A stretch of DNA of 9,156 bases from assembly GCA_021151525.1 (NCBI GenBank), contig JAGKXD010000141.1, positions 1 through 9,156 of the forward strand, read 5' to 3'. The translations under genes and the position numbers were made by a program. Under the pieces are notes generated by a model. The model searched no databases and was not told the origin of the DNA. It was given only the letters and a program-made list of their open reading frames with translations. Source of the stretch: Cellvibrionaceae bacterium (GTDB lineage: Bacteria > Pseudomonadota > Gammaproteobacteria > Pseudomonadales > Cellvibrionaceae). Positions 1-7,493 of the stretch are shown in pieces; within the stretch, counting starts at the first letter, position 1; the number at the start of each line of letters is the position of its first letter.

Positions 1-1574
1 AAAATATTTTTGTAATAGCCTTTAACACTGGGCGACACAAGATTATTTGTAGTGTATCCATAAAGTGGGAGTAATGGCATTTCATCAACAAGTATTTGAT
101 CTGCTTCTTGGAAATACTTGTAGCGCTCATCTTGCGTTTTAGCTTGGGTTGACAGTTTCATCAATTGATCAAAACGTTGACTCCCCCATTCAGATTCATT
201 GAGCGGATCACCCGTCACCATAGAAAATAAAAATGTCGAGGGATCCAGTACATCAGCAACATTCCCCCGGCGTAATATTTGAAAATCTCTAGAGTTGCGC
301 GCATCCAAATACACTTTCCATTCAAGATTACGCAGCCTTATATCTATCCCTAAATTTTTCTTCCACATTTGTTGTATAGCAACAGCAAGTTTTAAATGAT
401 CGGCCTGAGTGTTATAAGTTAGTTCTAATGCAGGGAAATTTTTACCGCTTGGAAACCCTGCTTCTGCGAGCAATTTCTGGGCTAAATTTACATCATATGA
501 AAAACGAGCACTAGCTGTGTAACCATAAGGATCATCAGGAGTATAATGATACGCAGGCGTTTGACCGCCTTGAGTTACATTTTTCACAAGCGAATCGCGG
601 TCTATAGAATAAGCCAAAGCCTTTCGTACTCGCACATCATCTAAAGGTTTAACTTTGGTATTAAAAACATAGTAATAGATACCGTAAAACGGATAGGAAT
701 AATAAGCCGGAGAAGTGCGGTATTTTTTTACTGTTGAACTGGGCAAAAATTCTGTTTTATGCAATTGCCCAGCCTTAAACATTCGTTCTTCTAGCAGAAG
801 ATTTTCATAGGGATAAAAGTGAATTTCGTTTAGCCTTACGTTTGCACTATCCCAATAGTAAGGATTTTTCTGAACCGAAAATATGACGCTCGGAATCCAC
901 TCTTTTATAATAAAGGGACCATTACCCACAAAATTTTCTGGACGAGTCCATCCGGTGCCGCGCTCTTTAAATGCATGAAATTTTTCAATTGTCTTCTGCT
1001 GAACCGGATACATGGAAAAGTTATCCAGCTGCAATAAGAAATAAGGGACGGGAAACTTTAGGGAGACTTGTAAGGTGGATTCATTTAACGCTTTAATCCC
1101 TACCGCGTCAAAATTTTTAATTTCGCCTTTGTAATAGGCTTCAGCGTTTTGGATAACGAAAAAATCTTTTACAAACTCAGATCCAATTTCAGGCTGCAGA
1201 GCTCGCTTCCATGAATATTCAAAATCGTATGCTGTTAGCCTTTCTCCATTCGACCATTTTGCCGCATCGCGAATGTGAAAACTGTACACTAATTTATCGT
1301 CTGATATTGTCCATGAATCCGCCACACCCGGTACAGGCACCAAAGTTTGAGGGTGCTTAGAAACTAAACCTTCAAAAATGGCCATTTGCAAATGATATTC
1401 GGGAAGCCCGCTGGTCACATGGGGATCGACTTCGGCAGGTTCTGTCATATTGCCGATGTGCATGATTTGCTGCTGGTTCCCAATTTCGACGAGAGTATCA
1501 TGCTTTACCTTACAACCACTTAAGAGCGCAAGGCTAGTTAAAAGCAATACTGTGAGATGCGCCAAATTCTTCAT
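1..1574 (-). CDS. OppA/MppA-like peptide-binding lipoprotein, C-terminus cut by window edge
   Basis: Extracellular solute-binding protein, family 5, probably a peptide or muropeptide receptor for an ABC importer. The frame starts at the ATG at 1574-1572 and runs open for 524 codons to the left edge. I translated it throughout and found no frameshift. The N-terminus is a lipoprotein signal: a basic start, a hydrophobic stretch, then lipobox LSGC with Cys21; Lys22 at +2 is not the Asp retention signal. Family landmarks follow in order: the TEPAEVDPH segment, FEGLV, WSNGERLTAYDF, GNGPF, and DDVRVRKALAYSIDR. A late ADVLDPSTFL block carries Asp441, which by position corresponds to the Asp that binds the peptide alpha-amino group in OppA; that assignment is from memory of the family. 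The final readable residues (SPSVKGYYKN) resemble the end of OppA proteins, so only a short tail is missing. It lies 40 bp after yejF and is probably co-transcribed. A weak AGG lies 13 nt before the start. The exact ligand is unknown. Confidence 0.9.
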   Translation of the reverse strand, partial: MKNLAHLTVLLLTSLALLSGCKVKHDTLVEIGNQQQIMHIGNMTEPAEVDPHVTSGLPEYHLQMAIFEGLVSKHPQTLVPVPGVADSWTISDDKLVYSFHIRDAAKWSNGERLTAYDFEYSWKRALQPEIGSEFVKDFFVIQNAEAYYKGEIKNFDAVGIKALNESTLQVSLKFPVPYFLLQLDNFSMYPVQQKTIEKFHAFKERGTGWTRPENFVGNGPFIIKEWIPSVIFSVQKNPYYWDSANVRLNEIHFYPYENLLLEERMFKAGQLHKTEFLPSSTVKKYRTSPAYYSYPFYGIYYYVFNTKVKPLDDVRVRKALAYSIDRDSLVKNVTQGGQTPAYHYTPDDPYGYTASARFSYDVNLAQKLLAEAGFPSGKNFPALELTYNTQADHLKLAVAIQQMWKKNLGIDIRLRNLEWKVYLDARNSRDFQILRRGNVADVLDPSTFLFSMVTGDPLNESEWGSQRFDQLMKLSTQAKTQDERYKYFQEADQILVDEMPLLPLYGYTTNNLVSPSVKGYYKNI

Positions 1575-1603
1575 CGATAAAAATTTACCTGAGTTTCCAG
1601 CAT
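1571..1603 (-). CDS. Possible 10-codon leader micro-ORF coupled to the lipoprotein receptor gene
   Basis: A tiny frame encoding MLETQVNFYR lies between yejF and the lipoprotein receptor gene. It has an AGGA Shine-Dalgarno (about 1613-1616) nine nucleotides before its ATG, and this overlaps the yejF TAG stop. Its TGA stop overlaps the receptor ATG as ATGA (1571-1574). The receptor's own AGG is 13 nt away, so reinitiation from this micro-ORF could supply its translation. The TTATCGATG context occurs at both start codons. It may also be chance; no homology can be claimed for ten residues. Confidence 0.25.
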   Translation of the reverse strand: MLETQVNFYR

Positions 1604-1614
1604 CGATAATTTTC

Positions 1615-3213
1615 CTAACTCAGAGTGGCGCTCAATAGTTCCTGGGTATAAGCCTGAACTGGGTTTGAAAAAATGTCATCAGACGCTCCGTATTCAACAA
1701 TCTTTCCTTTCTGCATAACAGCAACATAATGACTTATTGATTTTATAACTTTTAAATCATGACTAATAAGCACATAAGTCAACTGATACTTTTCTTGCAA
1801 ATTACGCAACAAATCCAAAATTTGTATTTGCACGACTCTATCGAGTGCTGATGTAGGTTCATCCAAAAAAATCAACTCAGGTTTTAATACTAGCGCACGA
1901 GCAATACTGATTCGTTGGCGCTGCCCTCCGGAAAACTCGTGTGGGTATCTATGTCGAAACTCAGGATCCAAACCTACATCATTCATACTTTCTATCACCA
2001 TCTGTTCAATTTCTTGTGGTGATTTTTTGGTATGCACACTAAGCCCCTCAGCAATAATGTGTTGAATGGTCATGCGAGGACTTAAACTTGCAAAAGGATC
2101 CTGAAATACAACCTGAACTTTCCGACGAAACGCTTGCAAGGAGGATTGCTTAACACCCTGCAATTCCTGCCCATTAAATTTAATTGAACCTGTAGCTGAC
2201 TGAAGGCGTAAAAATGTCATCGCCAAGGTTGATTTTCCTGAACCGCTCTCACCTACAACGCCTAAGGTTTTCCCCTTAAAAATAGCGAGATCAATATTAT
2301 CAAGAGCTGTCAAAAATCGAGTTGGCTTTCCAAACAGAGGTTTATTCAATGGAAATTGAACGCATAAATTTTTTACCTCCATAACAATCGTTTTTTCATT
2401 CAATGCGGTTATGGGGCTGCCTTTGCTTTCGCTTTCTAGCAATGTACGTGTGTACTCGGCAACAGGACGATAGAAAATATCTTCAGATTCTCCCTGCTCG
2501 ACAATTCTTCCCGCCTGCATAACAGCCACCCTATCACTCAAATAACGCACCACACCAAAATCATGAGTAATTAGCAGCATTGCCATACTTAATTCTTTCT
2601 GCAACTCTTTTAGCAGGATCAAAATTTGTTTTTGAACAGTAACATCCAAAGCGGTGGTAGGCTCATCGGCGATCAGAAGTTCAGGTTCATTAGCCAATGA
2701 CATTGCAATCATCACACGTTGACGCTGGCCACCCGATAATTGATGCGGATAGGCGTTTAATTTCCCCAATGCATTAGGTAATTGCACTCGATCAAGCTGG
2801 TTAATTACTTCTTGCTGTAAAGCACTTCCTCGTAAGCCGCGATGAAGTGCAATAACCTCACCCAACTGCTTTTCTACAGTGTGCAAGGGATTAAGCGCAG
2901 TCATCGGCTCCTGAAATATCATGCTTATTTTTTTTCCACGAATCTTGCGCATTTGGGCTTCGGGAAGCGCTAGCAACTCTTGATCGCCCAAGTATATTCG
3001 GCTATCTGTTGAATGAGATGCGGCAGGGTAAGGAAGCAGCTTCAATATACTGTGTGCAGTAATCGATTTACCAGAACCAGATTCACCCACTAATGCAAAG
3101 GTTTCACCGGAGTTAATAGAAAAATTGACATCCTTCACGAGATGCTGCGTTTTTTCTCCGCTGGAAAAACTGATATTAAGGTGCTCAATATTCAATAAAG
3201 GCGATCTTGTCAT
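1615..3213 (-). CDS. yejF: Oligopeptide ABC transporter, double ATPase subunit YejF
   Basis: Cytoplasmic ATPase of the YejABEF peptide importer, with two fused nucleotide-binding domains in one 532-residue chain (E. coli YejF is about the same length). Domain 1: Walker A GESGSGKS at 43-50, Q-loop Gln101, signature LSGGQRQR at 159-166, Walker B ending DEP (183-185), H-loop His217. Domain 2: Walker A GESGSGKS at 321-328, Q-loop Gln371, signature FSGGQRQR at 427-434, Walker B ending DEP (451-453), H-loop His485. All catalytic motifs are intact in both halves, so both sites should hydrolyse ATP. Each half is followed by an oligopeptide-transporter C-terminal segment (YRPVAEYTRTLL and SNPVQAYTQELL), typical of the Opp/Dpp ATPases. 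The start is the ATG 10 bp after the yejE stop, with no strong Shine-Dalgarno, so translation is probably coupled to yejE. Assignment to Yej rather than a generic Opp fusion rests on the yejABE neighbours. Confidence 0.95.
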   Translation of the reverse strand: MTRSPLLNIEHLNISFSSGEKTQHLVKDVNFSINSGETFALVGESGSGKSITAHSILKLLPYPAASHSTDSRIYLGDQELLALPEAQMRKIRGKKISMIFQEPMTALNPLHTVEKQLGEVIALHRGLRGSALQQEVINQLDRVQLPNALGKLNAYPHQLSGGQRQRVMIAMSLANEPELLIADEPTTALDVTVQKQILILLKELQKELSMAMLLITHDFGVVRYLSDRVAVMQAGRIVEQGESEDIFYRPVAEYTRTLLESESKGSPITALNEKTIVMEVKNLCVQFPLNKPLFGKPTRFLTALDNIDLAIFKGKTLGVVGESGSGKSTLAMTFLRLQSATGSIKFNGQELQGVKQSSLQAFRRKVQVVFQDPFASLSPRMTIQHIIAEGLSVHTKKSPQEIEQMVIESMNDVGLDPEFRHRYPHEFSGGQRQRISIARALVLKPELIFLDEPTSALDRVVQIQILDLLRNLQEKYQLTYVLISHDLKVIKSISHYVAVMQKGKIVEYGASDDIFSNPVQAYTQELLSATLS

Positions 3214-3223
3214 AAAAAAACCA

Positions 3224-4261
3224 TTAGCGATTATTGATCATTCGAGGATCGAATGCATCGCGCACACCCTCTCCAATAAAAACAAGTAGAGTCAGCATTA
3301 AGGATAAAACTCCAAATGCGCTAAGCGCCAACCAAGGTGCTTGTAAATTATTTTTACCCTGAGCAACTAACTCTCCAAGCGAAGGAGATCCTGGCGGCAA
3401 TCCAAACCCCAAAAAATCAAGCGATGTGAGTGTTGTAATTGCGCCCGTCAACAAGAATGGAAAAAACGTAATTGATGCAACCATCGCATTAGGCAAAACA
3501 TGCCGAAAGATAATGAGTCTGTTGCTAACGCCCAAAGCACGAGCAGCACGCACATAATCAAGATTTCTCCCGCGCAAAAATTCTGCACGAACAACATCCA
3601 CCAATGCTGTCCAATCAAACAAAAGCATTATCCCTAACAGCCACCAAAAATTGGGCGTGATTATGCTTGCAAGAATAATTAATAAAAATAAGGTTGGCAG
3701 AGAACTCCAAACCTCCAAAAATCGCTGCCCAAATAAATCTAGCTTACCGCCATAGTACCCTTGAACCGCACCAACACAGATACCGACAGCAGCGCTCCCT
3801 AGTGCAAGCGACAATGCAAATAGAATTGAAATACGAAATCCATAAAGAATTCGTGCAACAACATCGCGGGCCTGATCATCTGTTCCCAACCAGTTTTTTC
3901 GGCTAGGTGGTGTAGGCGCAGGCTGTGACAAATTACTAATATGAGTATGGTAGCTGTAAGGAATGAGCGGCCAAACCATAAATCCTTTGGCGCTAATCAG
4001 ATCTTTTATATAGGGATCTTGATAATCTGCAGCGGTATCAAAATCGCCGCCAAATGTAGTTTCGGGATAAGATATTACAATCGGGAAATACCAATGATTC
4101 TGATAAGAAACTAATATGGGCTTATCATTCGCGATAAATTCAGAAGCCATGCTAATGACAAATAACAAGCCAAACAGCATTAAGCCCCAGTAAGCACGTT
4201 TATTTTTTTTAAACATTAACCAGCGACGCGCGCTAATTGGATTCAAACCAGCGTAACTCAT
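3224..4261 (-). CDS. yejE: Oligopeptide ABC transporter, inner-membrane permease YejE
   Basis: Second pore subunit of the peptide importer, in the inner membrane, 345 residues. An OppC-type N-terminal segment (NPISARRWLMFKKNKRAYWG) leads into the first membrane helix at about 23-43. A long periplasmic insert of roughly 80 residues follows (ANDKP, FGGDFDTAADYQDP), which is typical of YejE and longer than in OppC or DppC. The transport domain starts around NWLGTDDQARDV (123-132). The EAA loop that contacts the ATPase is at about 238-260 (RAARALGVS through RHVLPNAM). The last helix ends in GEGVRDAFDPR, a conserved C-terminal block of this group. The start codon overlaps the yejB stop as ATGA, and a clear AAGGA Shine-Dalgarno lies inside the end of yejB, so this start is secure. 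No missing segment or frameshift was seen. Confidence 0.95.
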   Translation of the reverse strand: MSYAGLNPISARRWLMFKKNKRAYWGLMLFGLLFVISMASEFIANDKPILVSYQNHWYFPIVISYPETTFGGDFDTAADYQDPYIKDLISAKGFMVWPLIPYSYHTHISNLSQPAPTPPSRKNWLGTDDQARDVVARILYGFRISILFALSLALGSAAVGICVGAVQGYYGGKLDLFGQRFLEVWSSLPTLFLLIILASIITPNFWWLLGIMLLFDWTALVDVVRAEFLRGRNLDYVRAARALGVSNRLIIFRHVLPNAMVASITFFPFLLTGAITTLTSLDFLGFGLPPGSPSLGELVAQGKNNLQAPWLALSAFGVLSLMLTLLVFIGEGVRDAFDPRMINNR

Positions 4262-5316
4262 AAACTTTCTCTTCCTTGGAAATCGATGCGCGGATCAACC
4301 CATACATAGACAAGATCAGAGATTAACTTAATCATCAGTCCCAATAAGGTAAAAATAAATAAGGTTCCAAAAAACACAGGATAATCACGAGTTGTAACGG
4401 CTTCAAAACTTAACAAGCCTAAACCATCCAAGGAAAAGATAACTTCTATCAACATCGATCCAGTAAAAAATATACTGACGAATGCCGCCGGAAAGCCCGC
4501 AATAATAATCAACATGGCATTTCTAAAAACATGCTTATATAGCACTTGCTGTTTACTCAAACCTTTTGCTCGTGCCGTTACCACATATTGCTTATTGATT
4601 TCGTCCAAAAACGAGTTTTTAGTCAGCATAGTTAAGGTGGCGAATCCACTGATCGTATAGGCCAGAATGGGCAGCACCAAATGCCAGAAGTAATCGAGAA
4701 TTTTTCCACTGAGCGTCAATTGCTCAAAATTTTCTGACGTTAAACCACGCAATGGAAAAATAGAAAAATGGCTCCCGCCTGCAAACAGCACAATCAATAA
4801 AATGCCCAGCAAAAAACCGGGAATTGCATAGAGCACTGAAATGATTGTGCTAGTCGCAACATCAAAATGACTGCCATGTGTAATGGCTTTACGGATTCCA
4901 AGCGGAATTGAAATGAAATAAATAAGTAGCGTGCTCCACAAGCCTAAAGAAATGGAGACGGGGAGTTTTTCTTTTATGAGATTAATAACGCTGGTGTCTC
5001 TATAAAAACTATCGCCAAAATCCAATACGCAATAATTTTTTAGCATCTTCCAAAAGCGTAGATAAGCAGGCTGATCAAAGCCATACATAGTTTCAATACG
5101 TTTAATAATTTCTGGCCGAATGCCTCGCGCACTGTAAACTAAGCCATTTTGAGTCTCAACTTGCGTAGACTGTGCGCTTTTTGCAGATTGTAACCGGTAA
5201 ATCATTTGTTCAACAGGGCCGCCAGGCGCGGCCTGTACTATTACAAAGTTAATTAACAAAATACCCAATAAGGTTGGAACCATTAGCGCCAACCTTCGAA
5301 GAATATAACTGCCCAT
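4258..5316 (-). CDS. yejB: Oligopeptide ABC transporter, inner-membrane permease YejB
   Basis: First pore subunit of the Yej peptide importer, 352 residues (E. coli YejB is slightly longer). The N-terminus YILRRLALMVPTLLGI is the usual OppB/DppB start, with the first helix at about 9-29, followed by APGGPVEQMIYRLQ. The APGGPVEQ motif and the extended loop to about residue 115 (ETMYGFDQPAYLRFW, DFGDSFYRD) are characteristic of YejB. Further helices lie at about 120-140, 154-180, 209-230, 270-290 and 315-342. The EAA loop for docking to YejF is at about 248-269 (ARAKGLSKQQ through RNAM). The chain ends with YVWVDPRIDF, a conserved block. It starts 19 bp after the yejA stop with only a weak AGTGA ribosome site, and overlaps yejE by 4 bp. 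All key parts are present. Confidence 0.95.
   Translation of the reverse strand: MGSYILRRLALMVPTLLGILLINFVIVQAAPGGPVEQMIYRLQSAKSAQSTQVETQNGLVYSARGIRPEIIKRIETMYGFDQPAYLRFWKMLKNYCVLDFGDSFYRDTSVINLIKEKLPVSISLGLWSTLLIYFISIPLGIRKAITHGSHFDVATSTIISVLYAIPGFLLGILLIVLFAGGSHFSIFPLRGLTSENFEQLTLSGKILDYFWHLVLPILAYTISGFATLTMLTKNSFLDEINKQYVVTARAKGLSKQQVLYKHVFRNAMLIIIAGFPAAFVSIFFTGSMLIEVIFSLDGLGLLSFEAVTTRDYPVFFGTLFIFTLLGLMIKLISDLVYVWVDPRIDFQGRESL
4273..4277 (-). promoter_or_regulatory. Shine-Dalgarno of yejE
   Basis: AAGGA, followed by further purines, lies 11 nt before the yejE ATG and inside the 3' end of yejB. Together with the ATGA overlap it supports the chosen yejE start and translational coupling. Confidence 0.6.
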
Positions 5317-5335
5317 ATTATTTCACTGCATTTAC

Positions 5336-7225
5336 TTAATTTTTGGGCGCATCAATTCGTTTGGCTTTTTCTGGATTTATCCACCAGCTCATCAACCCTG
5401 ATTCATAGACCAAATCGAACTTAGGTGCGATTTCTGGTTGATCAAATTTATCCCAATAAACTAATCTGTGATTCAAATTCGTCCAGTGAGGAACAACGTA
5501 ATAGTTATGAAGGAGAACCCTATCCAGTGCACGAGTTCGTGCAACTAATTCTGCTCGATTTGGAGCGCTGATAATTAAATCAACCAATGCATCCACAACT
5601 GGATTTTTAATACCGCTAATATTGTATGAGCCCTCAACATCCGCCGCTTTTGAACCCCAGAAGTCGCGTTGTTCATTCCCGGGAGACAAAGACTGAAGAA
5701 TGCTATGGGTAGTCATTTCAAAATCGTGACTGTTAAGCCTATTCATAAACTGGGAGTCATCTACAACGCGTATATTCAATTGAATACCTAATCGCTTTAG
5801 ATTTTCTGCATAAGGATTTAATACGCGTTCAAATGTAGGGTCGCGCTCTAAAAATTCAATTATCACCGGACTATGTTTAACAGGATCAACAAGTTTTCCA
5901 TCCACAATCGTGTAACCAGCTTCAGTTAGCAAATTTTTTGCAATTGTTAAATTTGCGCGATTGTTCCCTGCTCCGTCTGTCACTGGGTTTTTATAAGGAG
6001 TTGAAAATACCACTGCCGGCAACTGATCTTTAAATTGAGTGAGGATTTCTAACTCTCGCCCTTGGGGAAGACCGCTCGAAGCCAAGTCCGAGTTCGAATA
6101 AAAACTATCAACACGAGTGTATGCATCGAAAAACAAATTTTTGTTTTCCCATTCAAAATCAAATGCGTAATTTAAGGCTTCGCGAAATTTAATGTTATCG
6201 AAGGGCGCTTTGCGCAAGTTCATGACGAATGCCTGCATCCCTCTTGGACTGTAATCTCGAATAGCCTGCTTTTTGAGAAGGCCATCTTTCACTGCAGGAA
6301 CATCGTAGCCTGTGTTCCACGTTTTTGAGGAGTTTTCATATCTAAAGTCGTATTGCTTCGCCTTCAATGCTTCAACAGCAACTGTACTATCCCGATAATA
6401 ATCAACAATAATACGATCAAAATTATAAGATCCCAAATTCACTGGCAAATCTTTACCCCAATAATCTTTAACGCGCTCGTACGTAATCGAACGCCCAGCA
6501 TCAATGCTTTTTACTTTGTAAGGGCCGCTTCCTACTGGTATCTCTAAGCTGCTTTTATCAAAATTTTTATTTGCCCAATAGTGCTCGGGCAATACAGGTA
6601 TTTCACCCAGTATCAACGCCAATTCTTTATTTTTTGTATTTTTGAACGTAAATTTGACCTTCAACGGATCAATCGCAACAACATCTTTCACATCAGCATA
6701 GTATGAGGCGAACACGGGAGAACCTTTTGCGACTAAGGTCTTGAACGAAAAAACCACATCTTTTGCAGTAATTTTCACACCGTCGTTAAATTTAGCTTTG
6801 GGATTGATGTGATAAATAACCCAACTACGATCTTCCGGATATTCAATCTTTTCTGCCACAAGGCCATATTTACTAAAAGGCTCATCTTGGGATGTGACTG
6901 TCAAAGTATCGTAAACCAAGCCAATTCTGCTTGCAGGATTACCCTTAGTAATAAAGGGATTCAAACTATCGTAGGTACCAATGGAGCTCAACTTTATCTC
7001 TCCGCCCTTCAACGCGTTCGGAGAAACATAATCGAAATGCGTAAACGTGGATGGGTATTTAGGTTGATCATGCATTGAGATGGCATGACTGACGATTATT
7101 TTTTGAGTGCCTTGATTTTCTGGGACTTTCGTTTCGCCAACAGCAGAACCTGTTAGCAACACGAACGAAACAAGACAGGAAGTAAGGAGGAAGACTTTAG
7201 AATTAAAACGCAGACTTGAAGCCAT
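5336..7225 (-). CDS. yejA: Periplasmic oligopeptide-binding protein YejA
   Basis: Periplasmic receptor of the Yej importer, solute-binding family 5, 629 residues (E. coli YejA is about 600). A Sec signal peptide occupies about 1-30: basic start, hydrophobic core, then SAVG before Glu31, a good signal peptidase I site. The mature protein shows the YejA hallmarks FTHFDYVSPNALKGG, IGTYDSLNPF, a KFNDGVKITAKDVVFSF block, GSGPYKV, FRYENSSKTWNTGYD, PRGMQAFVMNLRK, REALNYAFDFEWENKNLF, and the late SLSPGNEQRDFWGS motif. In enterobacteria this system imports oligopeptides and also admits the peptide-nucleotide antibiotic microcin C; the substrate here is inferred only at the level of oligopeptides. It is the first gene of the minus-strand operon, 19 bp ahead of yejB. 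The ATG at 7225 is preceded by TAAGGT 9 nt upstream, which fixes the start. No frameshift or missing domain. Confidence 0.95.
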   Translation of the reverse strand: MASSLRFNSKVFLLTSCLVSFVLLTGSAVGETKVPENQGTQKIIVSHAISMHDQPKYPSTFTHFDYVSPNALKGGEIKLSSIGTYDSLNPFITKGNPASRIGLVYDTLTVTSQDEPFSKYGLVAEKIEYPEDRSWVIYHINPKAKFNDGVKITAKDVVFSFKTLVAKGSPVFASYYADVKDVVAIDPLKVKFTFKNTKNKELALILGEIPVLPEHYWANKNFDKSSLEIPVGSGPYKVKSIDAGRSITYERVKDYWGKDLPVNLGSYNFDRIIVDYYRDSTVAVEALKAKQYDFRYENSSKTWNTGYDVPAVKDGLLKKQAIRDYSPRGMQAFVMNLRKAPFDNIKFREALNYAFDFEWENKNLFFDAYTRVDSFYSNSDLASSGLPQGRELEILTQFKDQLPAVVFSTPYKNPVTDGAGNNRANLTIAKNLLTEAGYTIVDGKLVDPVKHSPVIIEFLERDPTFERVLNPYAENLKRLGIQLNIRVVDDSQFMNRLNSHDFEMTTHSILQSLSPGNEQRDFWGSKAADVEGSYNISGIKNPVVDALVDLIISAPNRAELVARTRALDRVLLHNYYVVPHWTNLNHRLVYWDKFDQPEIAPKFDLVYESGLMSWWINPEKAKRIDAPKN

Positions 7226-7234
7226 AATGATGTG

Positions 7235-7240
7235 ACCTTA
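7235..7240 (-). promoter_or_regulatory. Shine-Dalgarno of yejA
   Basis: TAAGGT, nine nucleotides before the yejA ATG on the minus strand, supports that start. It is one arm of a small inverted repeat (7235-7247, ACCTT-ACA-AAGGT), too short to call a regulatory hairpin with confidence. Confidence 0.5.
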
Positions 7241-7249
7241 CAAAGGTTA

Positions 7250-7279
7250 TTTAAAATCCCCTGGCTGTGCTACCGACAA
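7250..7279 (-). promoter_or_regulatory. Candidate sigma70 promoter for the yej operon
   Basis: On the minus strand, TTGTCG (7274-7279) and TTTAAA (7250-7255) are 18 bp apart, each matching four of six consensus bases. Transcription would begin a few bases before the yejA ribosome site, giving a short leader. The match is weak, and other AT-rich hexamers in the region could serve. Confidence 0.3.
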
Positions 7280-7364
7280 CCTTTCAGGCATCTAAGGGAG
7301 ATCTATTTTTTAGAAATTTGATTCTACAGAGTCCTGAATCTTATTACACTTAACCGACACCTTA
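7272..7364. repeat. Pair of near-identical ACCGACA-CCTT direct repeats
   Basis: ACCGACAACCTT at 7272-7283 and ACCGACACCTTA at 7353-7364 share ACCGACA plus CCTT, differing by one inserted A. The start-to-start distance is 81 bp. The first copy covers the candidate -35 element of the yej promoter. They could be operator sites for one regulator, or chance in AT-rich DNA. Confidence 0.3.
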
Positions 7365-7429
7365 AAATCATATTAATGCCTCTTGCAACCCCTTAAAGCC
7401 AGTATTTTTGCTAAAGAAATCAACAATTT

Positions 7430-7458
7430 TTAATAAGCCAATCGCATATTGCTATACA
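7430..7458 (+). promoter_or_regulatory. Candidate sigma70 promoter for the CheC-like/GGDEF pair
   Basis: TTAATA (7430-7435) and TATACA (7453-7458) are 17 bp apart, each matching four of six consensus bases, and would give a leader of about 30 nt before the ATG at 7494. The match is modest. Downstream, TTGGG (7469-7473) and CCCAA (7484-7488) could pair as a small hairpin just ahead of the start codon. Confidence 0.3.
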
Positions 7459-7493
7459 GCTGCTAAGCTTGGGATAACCTAAACCCAAATAGC

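Noticed and set aside
1450..1638. Plus-strand open frame of 62 codons
   Set aside because: It lies antisense to the start of the lipoprotein receptor gene and the end of yejF, both well supported, and its translation shows no recognisable family.
3694..3906. Plus-strand open frame of 70 codons
   Set aside because: Antisense inside yejE, whose protein is a clear family match across this stretch; no independent support.
6353..7078. Two plus-strand open frames (6353-6547 and 6809-7078)
   Set aside because: Both are antisense within yejA and lack family resemblance.
7172..7186. Lipobox-like LTSC (residues 14-17) in the YejA signal peptide
   Set aside because: The cysteine falls in the middle of the hydrophobic core, and a good signal peptidase I site (SAVG before Glu31) follows, so a soluble periplasmic protein is more likely.
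7231..7246. TGTGA half-site resembling a CRP box near the yejA start
   Set aside because: There is no matching TCACA half, and it sits between the candidate promoter and the start codon, overlapping the ribosome site.
7247..7291. Minus-strand 14-codon frame (MPERLSVAQPGDFK) upstream of yejA
   Set aside because: It has no ribosome site and overlaps the candidate promoter, so it would probably not be transcribed.
7302..7314. TCTA-TTTTT-TAGA inverted repeat as a terminator or operator
   Set aside because: The arms are only four base pairs and AT-rich; not stable enough to be a terminator and too short to assign to a regulator.
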